Positions 1-5,526 are shown, numbered from the stretch's first letter. The stretch: DNA of 5,941 bases from an uncultured Lachnospiraceae bacterium (GCA_902782815.1 CACZOS010000190.1:1-5941); one strand, 5' to 3'. The notes: generated from the letters alone by a model not told the origin. Program-made: numbers and translations.

Positions 1-769
1 CTTCGTCGGCCGACATAGGCTTATTCAGCATGATGATAAATTCGGTACAGTAGCCGAACTTGATATCCGCGGCTGATTCCTCAAGCTGCTGGCTGCTGAC
101 AGAAGGAGCCGACTGGCCACCGGTGGGAAGATTGATCTCGGTGGCATCCCCGGTGAGGGCGTCCAGGCATCCCTGGAGAACCTCCATAAGCCCCTGACCT
201 CCGGAATCCACCACGCCGGCTTCTTTCAAAGGAGGCAGCATATCCGGGGTTTTTGCCAGAACCTCATATCCGTATTTTACGATCTCCCTGCCGTAATCGA
301 TCAGGGAGATGTCCTCCCGGTCAAGAAGCTCCTGGGCTTTTTCCGACACTCCCTTGGCCACTGTCAGGATTGTTCCTTCCTTGGGCATCATGACTGCCTT
401 GTAAGCGGTTTCCACAGCCCGGGCAAAGCCTGCGGCAAGATCTTCCTTGTCCAGTTCCTCCTTTTTGGAGATGGCTTTGGTAAAGCCGCGGAACAACTGG
501 GACAGGATCACGCCGGAATTACCTCTGGCTCCTCGCAAAGAACCGCTGCTTATGGCATTGCAGAGAGATTCGATGGTGGGATTTTCGATATTCCCTACAG
601 CATTGGCGGCAGAGATAATGGTCATGGACATGTTGGTTCCGGTATCCCCGTCAGGGACCGGAAAAACATTCAGTTCATTAATATATTCCTTCTGGGCATT
701 GATCCGGTTCGCCCCGGACAGAAATGCCTTCTGTAACAGTTTCGCATCTATACTATGGATCTCATTCAC
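1..769 (-). CDS. fakA: DAK2 domain protein, YloV/FakA-like fatty-acid kinase (partial, C-terminus off the window)
   Basis: The first 256 residues of a YloV/FakA-type protein are present; the family is usually about 550 residues, so roughly the C-terminal half lies left of the window. FakA binds ATP and phosphorylates fatty acids presented by a FakB partner in the cytoplasm, feeding phospholipid synthesis. The DAK2 nucleotide-binding domain covers about residues 5-205. Visible hallmarks are the Mg-ATP motif NVFPVPDGDTGTNM (34-47, with Asp40 and Asp42), SLRGARGNSG (77-86) and AGVVDSGGQG (184-193). Near residue 235 the middle domain starts with FGYCTEFIIML. The start is GTG at 769-767, chosen because AGGAGG (777-782) lies 7 nt upstream and the next residues match the family N-terminus. 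It follows yloU by 52 bp in the same direction, the usual yloU-yloV operon order. The family assignment is firm. Fatty-acid kinase activity is inferred from FakA, and no fakB is seen here. Confidence 0.93.
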   Translation of the reverse strand, partial: MNEIHSIDAKLLQKAFLSGANRINAQKEYINELNVFPVPDGDTGTNMSMTIISAANAVGNIENPTIESLCNAISSGSLRGARGNSGVILSQLFRGFTKAISKKEELDKEDLAAGFARAVETAYKAVMMPKEGTILTVAKGVSEKAQELLDREDISLIDYGREIVKYGYEVLAKTPDMLPPLKEAGVVDSGGQGLMEVLQGCLDALTGDATEINLPTGGQSAPSVSSQQLEESAADIKFGYCTEFIIMLNKPMSADE

Positions 770-821
770 AACTTTTCCTCCTATGTTAACGGTACAGGGA
801 AATTACTGCTCCTGCGCCAGA

Positions 822-1178
822 TCAATCGACGATCCTTACGCCCTCCACAAACACATTCACCTTCTCCACGGTCATGCCGGTGAAGGTCTCGACACGGTAT
901 TTGACATTTTCGATCAGATTGCGTGTGACTGTGGCGATGGAGACACCGTAAACCACAATGATATGAAAATCAATATGGATCTTATTGTCAACGATATCCA
1001 CCTCAACACCCTTGCTTATGTTGTCCCTTTTCAGAAGATTTACCAGCCCGTCTTTCATGTTGACTGAAGCCATACCCACGATACCGAAGCATTCAAGTGC
1101 ATTTATACCGGCATAAGTAGCGATCACTTCTTCATCGATTACAACATTGCCCAGGTCTGTCTGCATATGTCCTCTCAT
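822..1178 (-). CDS. yloU: Asp23/Gls24 family protein (YloU-like)
   Basis: This is a 118-residue Asp23/Gls24-family protein, a small soluble alpha/beta protein without membrane segments. Family members are linked to envelope or alkaline stress; in staphylococci Asp23 is membrane-associated through a partner. The N-terminus carries LGNVVIDEEVIATYAG (9-24), then ALECFGIVGMASVNMKDG (27-44), a basic LLKRD, and the C-terminal family ending NVFVEGVRIVD. The start at 1178 is supported by GGAGGA (1185-1190) at 6 nt spacing. A second ATG at residue 5 (1166) has only a weaker AGAGG before it. The MRGHM-type beginning is, from memory, common in Lachnospiraceae homologs. It lies downstream of the rpmB terminator and 52 bp ahead of the DAK2 gene, so it probably heads its own two-gene unit. 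The precise role of YloU is not established. Confidence 0.93.
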   Translation of the reverse strand: MRGHMQTDLGNVVIDEEVIATYAGINALECFGIVGMASVNMKDGLVNLLKRDNISKGVEVDIVDNKIHIDFHIIVVYGVSIATVTRNLIENVKYRVETFTGMTVEKVNVFVEGVRIVD

Positions 1179-1199
1179 TTATCTTCCTCCATATTTGTT

Positions 1200-1209
1200 A
1201 TTGATCAAT
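1200..1209. repeat. 10-bp perfect palindrome in the yloU leader
   Basis: ATTGATCAAT is a perfect palindrome located 22 bp upstream of the yloU start codon and just upstream of its GGAGGA site. It is AT-rich and short, so it may be a weak operator or chance. No known regulator site is recognised. Confidence 0.3.
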
Positions 1210-1235
1210 TCTGTGTTCAACTTTATGTCTTTCTT

Positions 1236-1264
1236 AGTATACCCTTTTTCCTGTCAAAAAGAAA
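1236..1264 (-). promoter_or_regulatory. Possible yloU promoter
   Basis: On the minus strand a good -10 element TATACT lies at 1241-1236. At 17 bp spacing the -35 position holds only TTTCTT (1264-1259), a poor match. A perfect TTGACA lies at 1257-1252, but only 10 bp from the -10, which is too close for a standard sigma-A promoter. A promoter is expected here because the rpmB terminator lies just upstream. The leader would be roughly 50 nt. The assignment is tentative. Confidence 0.4.
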
Positions 1265-1290
1265 CATAAAATCTCCCGATTAAGCCAAAA

Positions 1291-1376
1291 AGCCGGAAAG
1301 TGCGAAAAAAGAGGGAATCAAAGATTCCCTCCACATCAACTTTCGCATATTCAATCACAGCGGTCCGGCTGACCGC
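1291..1376 (-). repeat. Concentric inverted repeats around the rpmB terminator
   Basis: Three inverted repeats are nested around one centre: AGCCGG (1291-1296) with CCGGCT (1365-1370); TGCGAAA (1301-1307) with TTTCGCA (1341-1347); and the 9-bp terminator stem inside. On the minus strand the outermost arm runs into a second T-rich stretch. A separate 6-bp hairpin, GCGGTC (1360-1365) with GACCGC (1371-1376), holds part of the outer arm in its 5-nt loop. The arms are read directly from the sequence; any folded RNA is an inference. Confidence 0.6.
1311..1331 (-). terminator. Intrinsic terminator after rpmB
   Basis: A perfect 9-bp stem (GAGGGAATC at 1311-1319, GATTCCCTC at 1323-1331) with a 3-nt loop is followed on the minus strand by six T residues (1310-1305). 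This is a classical Rho-independent terminator for transcription leaving rpmB, 57 bp beyond its stop codon. Further inverted repeats enclose it. Confidence 0.92.
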
Positions 1377-1387
1377 AACGGGCATTA

Positions 1388-1573
1388 CTATGCACGTTCA
1401 ACTTTACCGGATCTCAAACAAGAAGTACAGACATACATCTTCTTAGAAGCTCCGTTCACTTTCACCTTAACAGACTTAATGTTGGATTTCCACATCTTGT
1501 TGGATCTTCTATGTGAATGACTTACTTTGATACCAAAATGAGCACCTTTGTCACAAATAGCGCATCTTGCCAT
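1388..1573 (-). CDS. rpmB: 50S ribosomal protein L28
   Basis: A complete 61-residue L28 of the large ribosomal subunit, within the usual size of about 60-65 residues for Bacillota. The N-terminal MARCAICDKG and later CTSCL supply two CxxC pairs (Cys4/Cys7 and the pair near residue 50), so this is the zinc-binding (C+) form. Basic segments HSHRRSNKMW and KSVKVKVNG are typical rRNA contacts. The start is ATG at 1573, with AGGAGG (1581-1586) 7 nt upstream. An in-frame TTG at 1591 would overlap that site and is rejected. It has its own promoter upstream and a terminator downstream. Transcription from the gerW side may also reach it, since no clear terminator separates them. Confidence 0.97.
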   Translation of the reverse strand: MARCAICDKGAHFGIKVSHSHRRSNKMWKSNIKSVKVKVNGASKKMYVCTSCLRSGKVERA

Positions 1574-1597
1574 GATAGCACCTCCTCGCAATAAACT

Positions 1598-1614
1598 TAA
1601 GTCTGACAGACTTA
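1598..1614. repeat. 8-bp inverted repeat in the rpmB leader
   Basis: TAAGTCTG and CAGACTTA are separated by a single base. The element lies between the predicted transcription start (about 1618) and the rpmB ribosome binding site. As RNA it could form a 7-bp stem with a 3-nt loop at the extreme 5' end; as DNA it could be an operator. The function is unknown. Confidence 0.5.
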
Positions 1615-1624
1615 CAACGAGTCT

Positions 1625-1653
1625 ATACTATCAGAATTAAATACAAAATGCAA
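1625..1653 (-). promoter_or_regulatory. rpmB promoter (sigma-A, extended -10)
   Basis: On the minus strand TTGCAT (1653-1648) and TAGTAT (1630-1625) are separated by 17 bp, and TGA directly before the -10 makes a TGn extended -10. The expected start is near 1618, giving a leader of about 45 nt. It lies wholly in the gap between gerW and rpmB. Confidence 0.82.
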
Positions 1654-1670
1654 GAGAAATTTTTCAAAAA

Positions 1671-2099
1671 TCAATCATTTTTTATCTCTTCCCTGACGCT
1701 GTCCGCATTTATCGTCTCATCCACAACAGCCTTCACTTCCGGATCTTCGCTGAGCCCTCTTCCCTTGATCAGGGAAGTTACTTTGTTTACGGTTCCGGGG
1801 ACCATATCGATGAGCTTGGTCACCGCATCCTGGTTCTTGACATTGACCACTCTGATATCCCCGTCCCGGATCACCAGCACAGCGGAGGGACTCATCTTTC
1901 CTCCGATACCTCCGGTGCCTCTGTCCGATCTGTCCTTGTTGAAGGCGCCGGCTCCCATGCCGAAGGATACATCCATAAGGGGAATGATGGTGGAATCTCC
2001 GACCTTCTGCGGTTCTCCCACAACGGTCTTGGTGGACATCACCTGGTCCAGTCCTTTAAATAAGGAATATACAGTTTCTCCAAAATTATTATTTGCCAT
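1671..2099 (-). CDS. gerW: GerW family sporulation protein (YtfJ)
   Basis: A complete 142-residue member of the GerW/YtfJ (Spore_YtfJ) family. In Bacillus subtilis GerW is a spore protein needed for proper L-alanine germination; its biochemical role is unclear. Visible family traits are the N-terminal helix with LFKGLDQVMSTKTVVGEP (14-31), the strand TIIPLMDVSFGMGAGAF (37-53), a Gly-rich turn GTGGIGGKMSP (61-71) and the strand AVLVIRDGDIRVVNV (73-87). There is no signal peptide or membrane segment. The start ATG at 2099 has AGGAGG (2105-2110) 5 nt upstream, directly beside the ytfI stop codon (gap 12 bp), so translation is probably coupled. It is the last gene of the corA-led run. The family also occurs in some non-sporulating Lachnospiraceae, so it suggests sporulation but does not prove it. 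Confidence 0.93.
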   Translation of the reverse strand: MANNNFGETVYSLFKGLDQVMSTKTVVGEPQKVGDSTIIPLMDVSFGMGAGAFNKDRSDRGTGGIGGKMSPSAVLVIRDGDIRVVNVKNQDAVTKLIDMVPGTVNKVTSLIKGRGLSEDPEVKAVVDETINADSVREEIKND

Positions 2100-2111
2100 G
2101 TCAGCCTCCTG

Positions 2112-3113
2112 CTATTTTAAGATCAGACGAATGAGTTTCCGTACTTCTTTTTTCAGTAACAAAGTGATAAGTATCCATAAGAGATATCCCAGCCGGATCC
2201 GTCCCTTTCCGTGACATTCCCCTGCAAAGCAGCTGTCCTGGAAATCCGGTTCCAGAGAGAAATCTTTATAATAGTGGGGATACAGGACTGCGGCAGCCGC
2301 AGCAGCATATCCTGTGAAGGAAGGATCATCAAAACCAAATCTGATCCACCCGGTGATACTGCGGGGAAAAACGTGGCGCAGGATCCGGATCAGGGTATTC
2401 CAGGCTATGGCCGCAAGCCTGCTTACCTGGTATTCCTCTATGGTGTTCTTTGCTTTGCAGACCCTGTCCTCCAGCTCCTCTATTTTGCCGAAGAAGGCTT
2501 CAATCCTGTCGAAAAGGGAAATTCTTTCCTTTTTCTGTTTTTCCTTCTCAGCTTTTCCCTGTTTTCTCTTCTTTTCTTTTCCTGTATGCTCCTCAGCCGG
2601 CTCACCGTCCTTCAGGGCAGGTGTCCTGGTGGGATCATATTCCGGAGTTTTTTCTTCCGCAGGCCCGGTTTCCTGTTCCACCGGGGTCATGACTTCTTCC
2701 GGCACCGGGGGTATCTCACCGGTTTCAGACTCCTTCGGAATAATGGGTTCATCTTCCTTTTTTCCGGCCTTCTCTTCTTTACGTGCGGCCTTCTCCTTTT
2801 TTTTCCGGGCCCTTTCTTCTTTTTGAGTCAGGGTCTCCGGATCATTTCCTAAGAGGGAGAATCCCAGGATCCTTGCCCGGTACAGCAGTTTATTATCGTT
2901 GAAGGAAACATTTCCCCGGATAATCCCCGCCAGCCAGGTTACCGATCCTGCAGCCTTCAGCAGCCTGTCCTCCGGTTTCTCCATCTCGAAGGAATACCGG
3001 ATCGGTATCATAAGAAGTAAAAGGATAAGGAAGATCAATCCCAGGATCACCAGCAGGATAATGCCGATAATCTTAAGGATCAGTACGGGTATGGATAAAA
3101 TTGTCGTTAACAA
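2112..3113 (-). CDS. ytfI: DUF2953 membrane-anchored protein (YtfI-like)
   Basis: A 333-residue protein of the DUF2953/YtfI type, usual neighbour of gerW. A long hydrophobic anchor covers about residues 5-37, followed by a small conserved domain (about 38-90). A highly charged Lys/Glu/Pro linker (about 95-197) is low in complexity and probably disordered or coiled. The C-terminal domain (about 230-305) contains the family motif GFDDPSFTGYAAAA (260-273). A last hydrophobic stretch, YLLWILITLLL (310-320), ends in a basic tail. The start is TTG at 3113, chosen because GGGGAGGG (3119-3126) stands just upstream at 5-6 nt and the membrane anchor begins at once. Its binding site overlaps the end of the preceding gene (gap 15 bp). 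The function is unknown; a sporulation or envelope role is inferred only from the gerW pairing. The long charged linker is longer than I would expect for the family. Confidence 0.85.
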   Translation of the reverse strand: MLTTILSIPVLILKIIGIILLVILGLIFLILLLLMIPIRYSFEMEKPEDRLLKAAGSVTWLAGIIRGNVSFNDNKLLYRARILGFSLLGNDPETLTQKEERARKKKEKAARKEEKAGKKEDEPIIPKESETGEIPPVPEEVMTPVEQETGPAEEKTPEYDPTRTPALKDGEPAEEHTGKEKKRKQGKAEKEKQKKERISLFDRIEAFFGKIEELEDRVCKAKNTIEEYQVSRLAAIAWNTLIRILRHVFPRSITGWIRFGFDDPSFTGYAAAAAAVLYPHYYKDFSLEPDFQDSCFAGECHGKGRIRLGYLLWILITLLLKKEVRKLIRLILK

Positions 3114-3128
3114 TGGATCCCTCCCCTC

Positions 3129-3452
3129 TCAGAAGTCACACAGAGATTTTTTCATCTCCATGAGTGAGTCGGAATCAACAAACTGCCGGACAATGGAACA
3201 GACCAGGTCAATTGCCTCTTTTTTCGATCCCGCCAGACCGATCAGTTTAAGGGCGGATCCCTGCCTGTGATACATGGGATGCCGATATTCTGTCCCGGAA
3301 AGGATATAGAACAGATGATGTTCCTCATAGGCCGTGGTGATGGCATACCAGTTCCGATAAGAAGGATTCTGCCCCTTTCCTATGGCTTTAAGGATATCTT
3401 CTTTTGCGTGGAAAATGGAATCACCGATCACAGGGCGCCGTGCTATATCCAT
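3129..3452 (-). CDS. Hypothetical protein, 107 residues, unrecognised
   Basis: I do not recognise this protein. It is soluble, without signal peptide or membrane segment. The N-terminus IGDSIFHAKEDILKAIGKGQ (9-28) looks helical. The middle is aromatic and His-rich (NWYAITTAYEEHHLFYIL, 34-51; YRHPMYHRQG, 56-65). The C-terminal half, LKLIGLAGSKKEAIDLVCSI (68-87), resembles a small alpha-helical domain, and there are two Cys (85 and 105). There is no CxxC or nucleotide-binding motif. ATG at 3452 has AAGGAG (3459-3464) at 6 nt, a convincing start. Its place inside a tight co-directional run, 39 bp after the rhomboid-like gene and 15 bp before ytfI, argues that it is a real gene. The clustered His and Tyr could bind a metal or ligand, but this is speculative. 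Confidence 0.8.
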   Translation of the reverse strand: MDIARRPVIGDSIFHAKEDILKAIGKGQNPSYRNWYAITTAYEEHHLFYILSGTEYRHPMYHRQGSALKLIGLAGSKKEAIDLVCSIVRQFVDSDSLMEMKKSLCDF

Positions 3453-3491
3453 GTTCTTCTCCTTGCTTGTCTGTAAATGTCCGTCCGCCGC

Positions 3492-4310
3492 CTATTTCAC
3501 GTGGGTATGGGTAAAAAGATGGTCATTGCAGTATTCATATTCTCCGTTGCATTTGGAACAATATCGGAACTCAAGCGACGGATCATCTTCTTCGGTCCTG
3601 CCGCAGACGGCACACCGGTGGCGGGCAGTCCCGGCGGAAGGAACCTTGACCTTCCTGTGAAACTCCTGTTTTCTCCGAATCTCCCTGGGAGAAATCTTCC
3701 GGTAATCCCTGGTGGAGAAAAAGAAGAAAAAGAAATTGAGAAGGCTGACCACGATGGAGATCCTGGTTCCGATATCCCCCGTAACCATGGCCACGACCAG
3801 GTAAGCCACGTCAAGATAAGCCAGCCATTTTATCCGTATGGGCAGGATACCGTAAAGGTAGACCTGGGCATTGGGAAAAATAGCGGCATAGGCCAGAAAC
3901 ATGGACATATTCAGATAATAGGTATCCATGTAAATACCCGGACCGGGGAAAACGAGATAGACCAGAAAAGCCCCGATCAGGGTTCCCATAACACCGAAAA
4001 GGAAATAGAGGTTAAAGCGGAAGGCACCCCAGACATTGGACAGTTCCTGACAGATGGAATAGTAAAACAGAAGAACGAATACCAGAAAAATAATACTCGT
4101 TGTGGGGGCGGCGATCAGAAAAGTGATCACCCTCCAGGGCTGTCCATGCAGGATCATATAAGGGTTCAGACTCAGGTATTCGAAGTATATTCTGCCATCG
4201 GAGATAAGGTTTAAGGCCGCTCCCACGGCATACATGATCACGATATACAAAGGCAGATTGCGGATGGCATATCTGCCGTATTTCTTTTCCAGACGGGTTA
4301 ACCAGTTCAT
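3492..4310 (-). CDS. Rhomboid-like membrane protein with C-terminal zinc ribbon, probably not a protease
   Basis: The protein has 272 residues with about six hydrophobic segments in residues 15-200 and a basic linker (201-232). A cytoplasmic-type zinc ribbon follows: CAVC (233-236) and CSKC (251-254), plus a trailing Cys261 and a His-rich end. Rhomboid-family traits are visible: GQPWRVITF (56-64, the L1-loop WR motif), QELSNVWGAFRF (88-99) and IFPNAQVYLYGILPIRIKWL (144-163), which corresponds to the FPN...KWL stretch after the catalytic serine helix. The protease residues seem absent: the GxSG site reads LNMSMF (133-138), no His is visible in the last membrane helix (GTRISIVVSLL), and the conserved helix-2 His is missing. 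ATG at 4310 was chosen because AGGAGG (4315-4320) lies 4 nt upstream and 14 bp separate it from the corA stop. An upstream GTG at 4358 would overlap corA and lacks a binding site. The role is unknown; a membrane scaffold or substrate-binding role is an inference. Confidence 0.82.
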   Translation of the reverse strand: MNWLTRLEKKYGRYAIRNLPLYIVIMYAVGAALNLISDGRIYFEYLSLNPYMILHGQPWRVITFLIAAPTTSIIFLVFVLLFYYSICQELSNVWGAFRFNLYFLFGVMGTLIGAFLVYLVFPGPGIYMDTYYLNMSMFLAYAAIFPNAQVYLYGILPIRIKWLAYLDVAYLVVAMVTGDIGTRISIVVSLLNFFFFFFSTRDYRKISPREIRRKQEFHRKVKVPSAGTARHRCAVCGRTEEDDPSLEFRYCSKCNGEYEYCNDHLFTHTHVK

Positions 4311-4324
4311 TTGCCCTCCTTCAA

Positions 4325-5281
4325 TCAGTTCAGTTTCTGGTATTTTCCGATGAGCCACCCGGCGATCAGGGCAAGGAGCAAAGAGATGCCCAGTATGATC
4401 CAGAAACCGTAGGGATGGTGTCCCAGCGGGATCCGGTCAAAGTTCATGCCGAAGGCGCCGGTGACGATGGTGGGTATGGTCAGGACGATGGTGATCACCG
4501 CCAGAAATTTCATGACGATATTCAGGTTATTGGAGATAACGGAAGCATAGGCATCCATGGTACCGCTTAGAATATCGCTGTAGATCTTGGCCATCTCAAT
4601 GGCCTGCTTGTTTTCGATGATCACATCATCCAGGAGTTCCTTTTCCTGGTCATTCCTGGGAATGGACTCATTTTTGAGCAGTCTCTCCAGCACCAGCTCA
4701 TTACCTCTTAAGGATGTGGTGATATAGACCAGACTCTTCTCCAGCTCCAGCATATCAATAAGCTCCTGATTACGCTGGGAAATATGGAGCTTCTTCTCCA
4801 CCTCGTCGCTCTTCTTGTCGATAATGCGCAGATATTGAAGGTACATGCTGGCATTGCGGTAAAGCATCTGAAAAATAAACTTTACAGGGGTGTCTGTCCG
4901 GAAGTCCCTCACCCGGCCGTCCATGAAGACGGTAAGTATGGAGGTGTCCTCGAGACAGACAGTGATCACCGCATCCTCCGTGCGGATGATGGCGAACGGG
5001 ATGGTATAAAAATACTCCTTCCCGTTGCGGATCTCTGTCACCGGGATATCCTGAACGATCATGGTGTAACCCTCTTCCACCACAAGTCTGGACCTCTCTT
5101 CCTCATCCAGAGCTGTTTTCAGATCATCGATATCGATATGGTGGACGGAAGCAATGAGTTCCAGCTCATCGGGTGAAGGGTCCGTCAGGGCTACCCAGCT
5201 GTCCCTCTCAGGCCTTACATGTTCATCGGTCTGGTGGATCTGCTGCACGCTTCCATCTATCGTCCTAAATATCCTAATCAT
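4325..5281 (-). CDS. corA: CorA family magnesium/divalent cation transporter
   Basis: A complete 318-residue CorA-type channel, a pentamer in the cytoplasmic membrane that admits Mg2+ (in some members Co2+, Ni2+ or Zn2+). The large N-terminal cytoplasmic domain (1-250) ends in the long stalk helix (about 195-275). The selectivity motif is GAFGMNF (275-281), with Phe in place of the more common Tyr before GMN. TM1 covers about 255-275 and TM2 about 291-312 (FWIILGISLLLALIAGWLIG), followed by a short basic tail. ATG at 5281 has GAGAGG (5289-5294) 7 nt upstream. An in-frame ATG at 5347 overlaps the -10 promoter element and cannot be the start. It heads the run leading to gerW. The ion preferred cannot be read from the sequence. 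Confidence 0.95.
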   Translation of the reverse strand: MIRIFRTIDGSVQQIHQTDEHVRPERDSWVALTDPSPDELELIASVHHIDIDDLKTALDEEERSRLVVEEGYTMIVQDIPVTEIRNGKEYFYTIPFAIIRTEDAVITVCLEDTSILTVFMDGRVRDFRTDTPVKFIFQMLYRNASMYLQYLRIIDKKSDEVEKKLHISQRNQELIDMLELEKSLVYITTSLRGNELVLERLLKNESIPRNDQEKELLDDVIIENKQAIEMAKIYSDILSGTMDAYASVISNNLNIVMKFLAVITIVLTIPTIVTGAFGMNFDRIPLGHHPYGFWIILGISLLLALIAGWLIGKYQKLN

Positions 5282-5325
5282 GGAAAATCCTCTCTTAAAG
5301 AAAGTGTCTCCAAGCCATTCTTCAT
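5278..5325 (-). CDS. Possible leader peptide upstream of corA (15 residues)
   Basis: An ATG at 5325 opens a frame encoding MKNGLETLSLREDFP. Its TGA stop (5280-5278) overlaps the corA ATG in the ATGA arrangement typical of translational coupling. It sits in the predicted corA leader, about 15 nt after the expected transcription start. There is no convincing ribosome binding site before it, so it may be chance. Short leader frames are described before Mg2+ transporter genes in enterics (MgtL; CorL, from memory). This one has only a single Pro, at its end, and no sequence resemblance is claimed. Confidence 0.3.
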   Translation of the reverse strand: MKNGLETLSLREDFP

Positions 5326-5334
5326 GTCCGGAGA
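5307..5334 (-). repeat. Small inverted repeat in the corA leader
   Basis: TCTCC (5307-5311) and GGAGA (5330-5334) can pair over an 18-nt loop within the corA leader; the possible leader-peptide start lies in that loop. The stem is only 5 bp, so it is weak evidence for regulation. It is not a recognised Mg2+ riboswitch: the leader (about 60 nt) is far too short for an M-box. Confidence 0.25.
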
Positions 5335-5345
5335 TTACTGGTTTC

Positions 5346-5374
5346 ATTATAGTAATTCAACACATTTTTGTCAA
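5346..5374 (-). promoter_or_regulatory. corA operon promoter (consensus sigma-A)
   Basis: On the minus strand a perfect TTGACA (5374-5369) and a perfect TATAAT (5351-5346) are separated by 17 bp. The expected start is near 5339, giving a leader of about 58 nt before corA. This is the only strong promoter found upstream of the five-gene run. Confidence 0.92.
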
Positions 5375-5424
5375 TCTAAACGCCCCCGCCCACCTTTCCA
5401 TCAGGCCGGTAAAGCGAAATAGTA

Positions 5425-5453
5425 TTGTCTTTTCCGTAATCATCGTATATAAT
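5425..5453 (+). promoter_or_regulatory. Activase gene promoter (sigma-A)
   Basis: TTGTCT (5425-5430) and a perfect TATAAT (5448-5453) are spaced by 17 bp, pointing away from corA. The start is expected near 5460, giving a leader of about 65 nt that holds the terminator-like hairpin. The two divergent promoters have their -35 elements about 50 bp apart, so a regulator bound between them could affect both. Confidence 0.85.
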
Positions 5454-5467
5454 ATTTTCCGAATTCT

Positions 5468-5501
5468 TTATCCGAAGGGATAATTCCATTCGGAGTTTTT
5501 T
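5468..5501 (+). terminator. Attenuator-like hairpin in the activase leader
   Basis: TCCGAA (5471-5476) pairs with TTCGGA (5489-5494), and inside it GGA (5478-5480) pairs with TCC (5485-5487) over a TAAT loop, leaving one G/A mismatch. One base later come six T (5496-5501), as in an intrinsic terminator. A competing hairpin, TTATCC (5468-5473) with GGATAA (5478-5483) over a GAAG loop, uses the same bases and would prevent it. No gene lies upstream on this strand, so the terminator would act on the activase transcript itself. Confidence 0.55.
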
Positions 5502-5526
5502 AATATATAGAAGGAGTGAGCAAAGA

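Noticed and set aside
447..1067. 206-codon plus-strand frame
   Set aside because: It crosses the antisense of two clear genes (DAK2 protein and Asp23 protein) and their intergenic gap, with no binding site or family match.
1654..1670. Terminator between gerW and rpmB
   Set aside because: Only a short A/T inverted repeat (TTTTT/AAAAA) is present, without a GC stem, so it is too weak to call.
1648..2214. 188-codon plus-strand frame opposite gerW
   Set aside because: It is the complement of the gerW reading frame and overlaps the rpmB promoter; no supporting start signal.
2520..2590. Long pyrimidine-rich tract on the plus strand
   Set aside because: It is explained by Lys and Glu codons of the charged ytfI linker on the opposite strand; no repeat unit is seen.
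2211..2852. Long plus-strand frames opposite the ytfI-like gene
   Set aside because: They arise from the antisense of a Lys/Glu-rich linker, giving Phe/Leu/Ser-rich nonsense, and overlap one another in different frames.
3477..4214. 245-codon open frame on the plus strand
   Set aside because: It lies opposite the rhomboid-like gene, begins without a ribosome binding site and encodes no recognisable domain. The minus strand has membrane segments, family motifs and a good start.
5282..5345. M-box (Mg2+) riboswitch before corA
   Set aside because: The leader is only about 60 nt and shows none of the multi-helix architecture of that class.
5282..5347. N-terminal extension of CorA from the ATG at 5347
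   Set aside because: That ATG overlaps the -10 promoter element, lies upstream of the expected transcription start and has no ribosome binding site.
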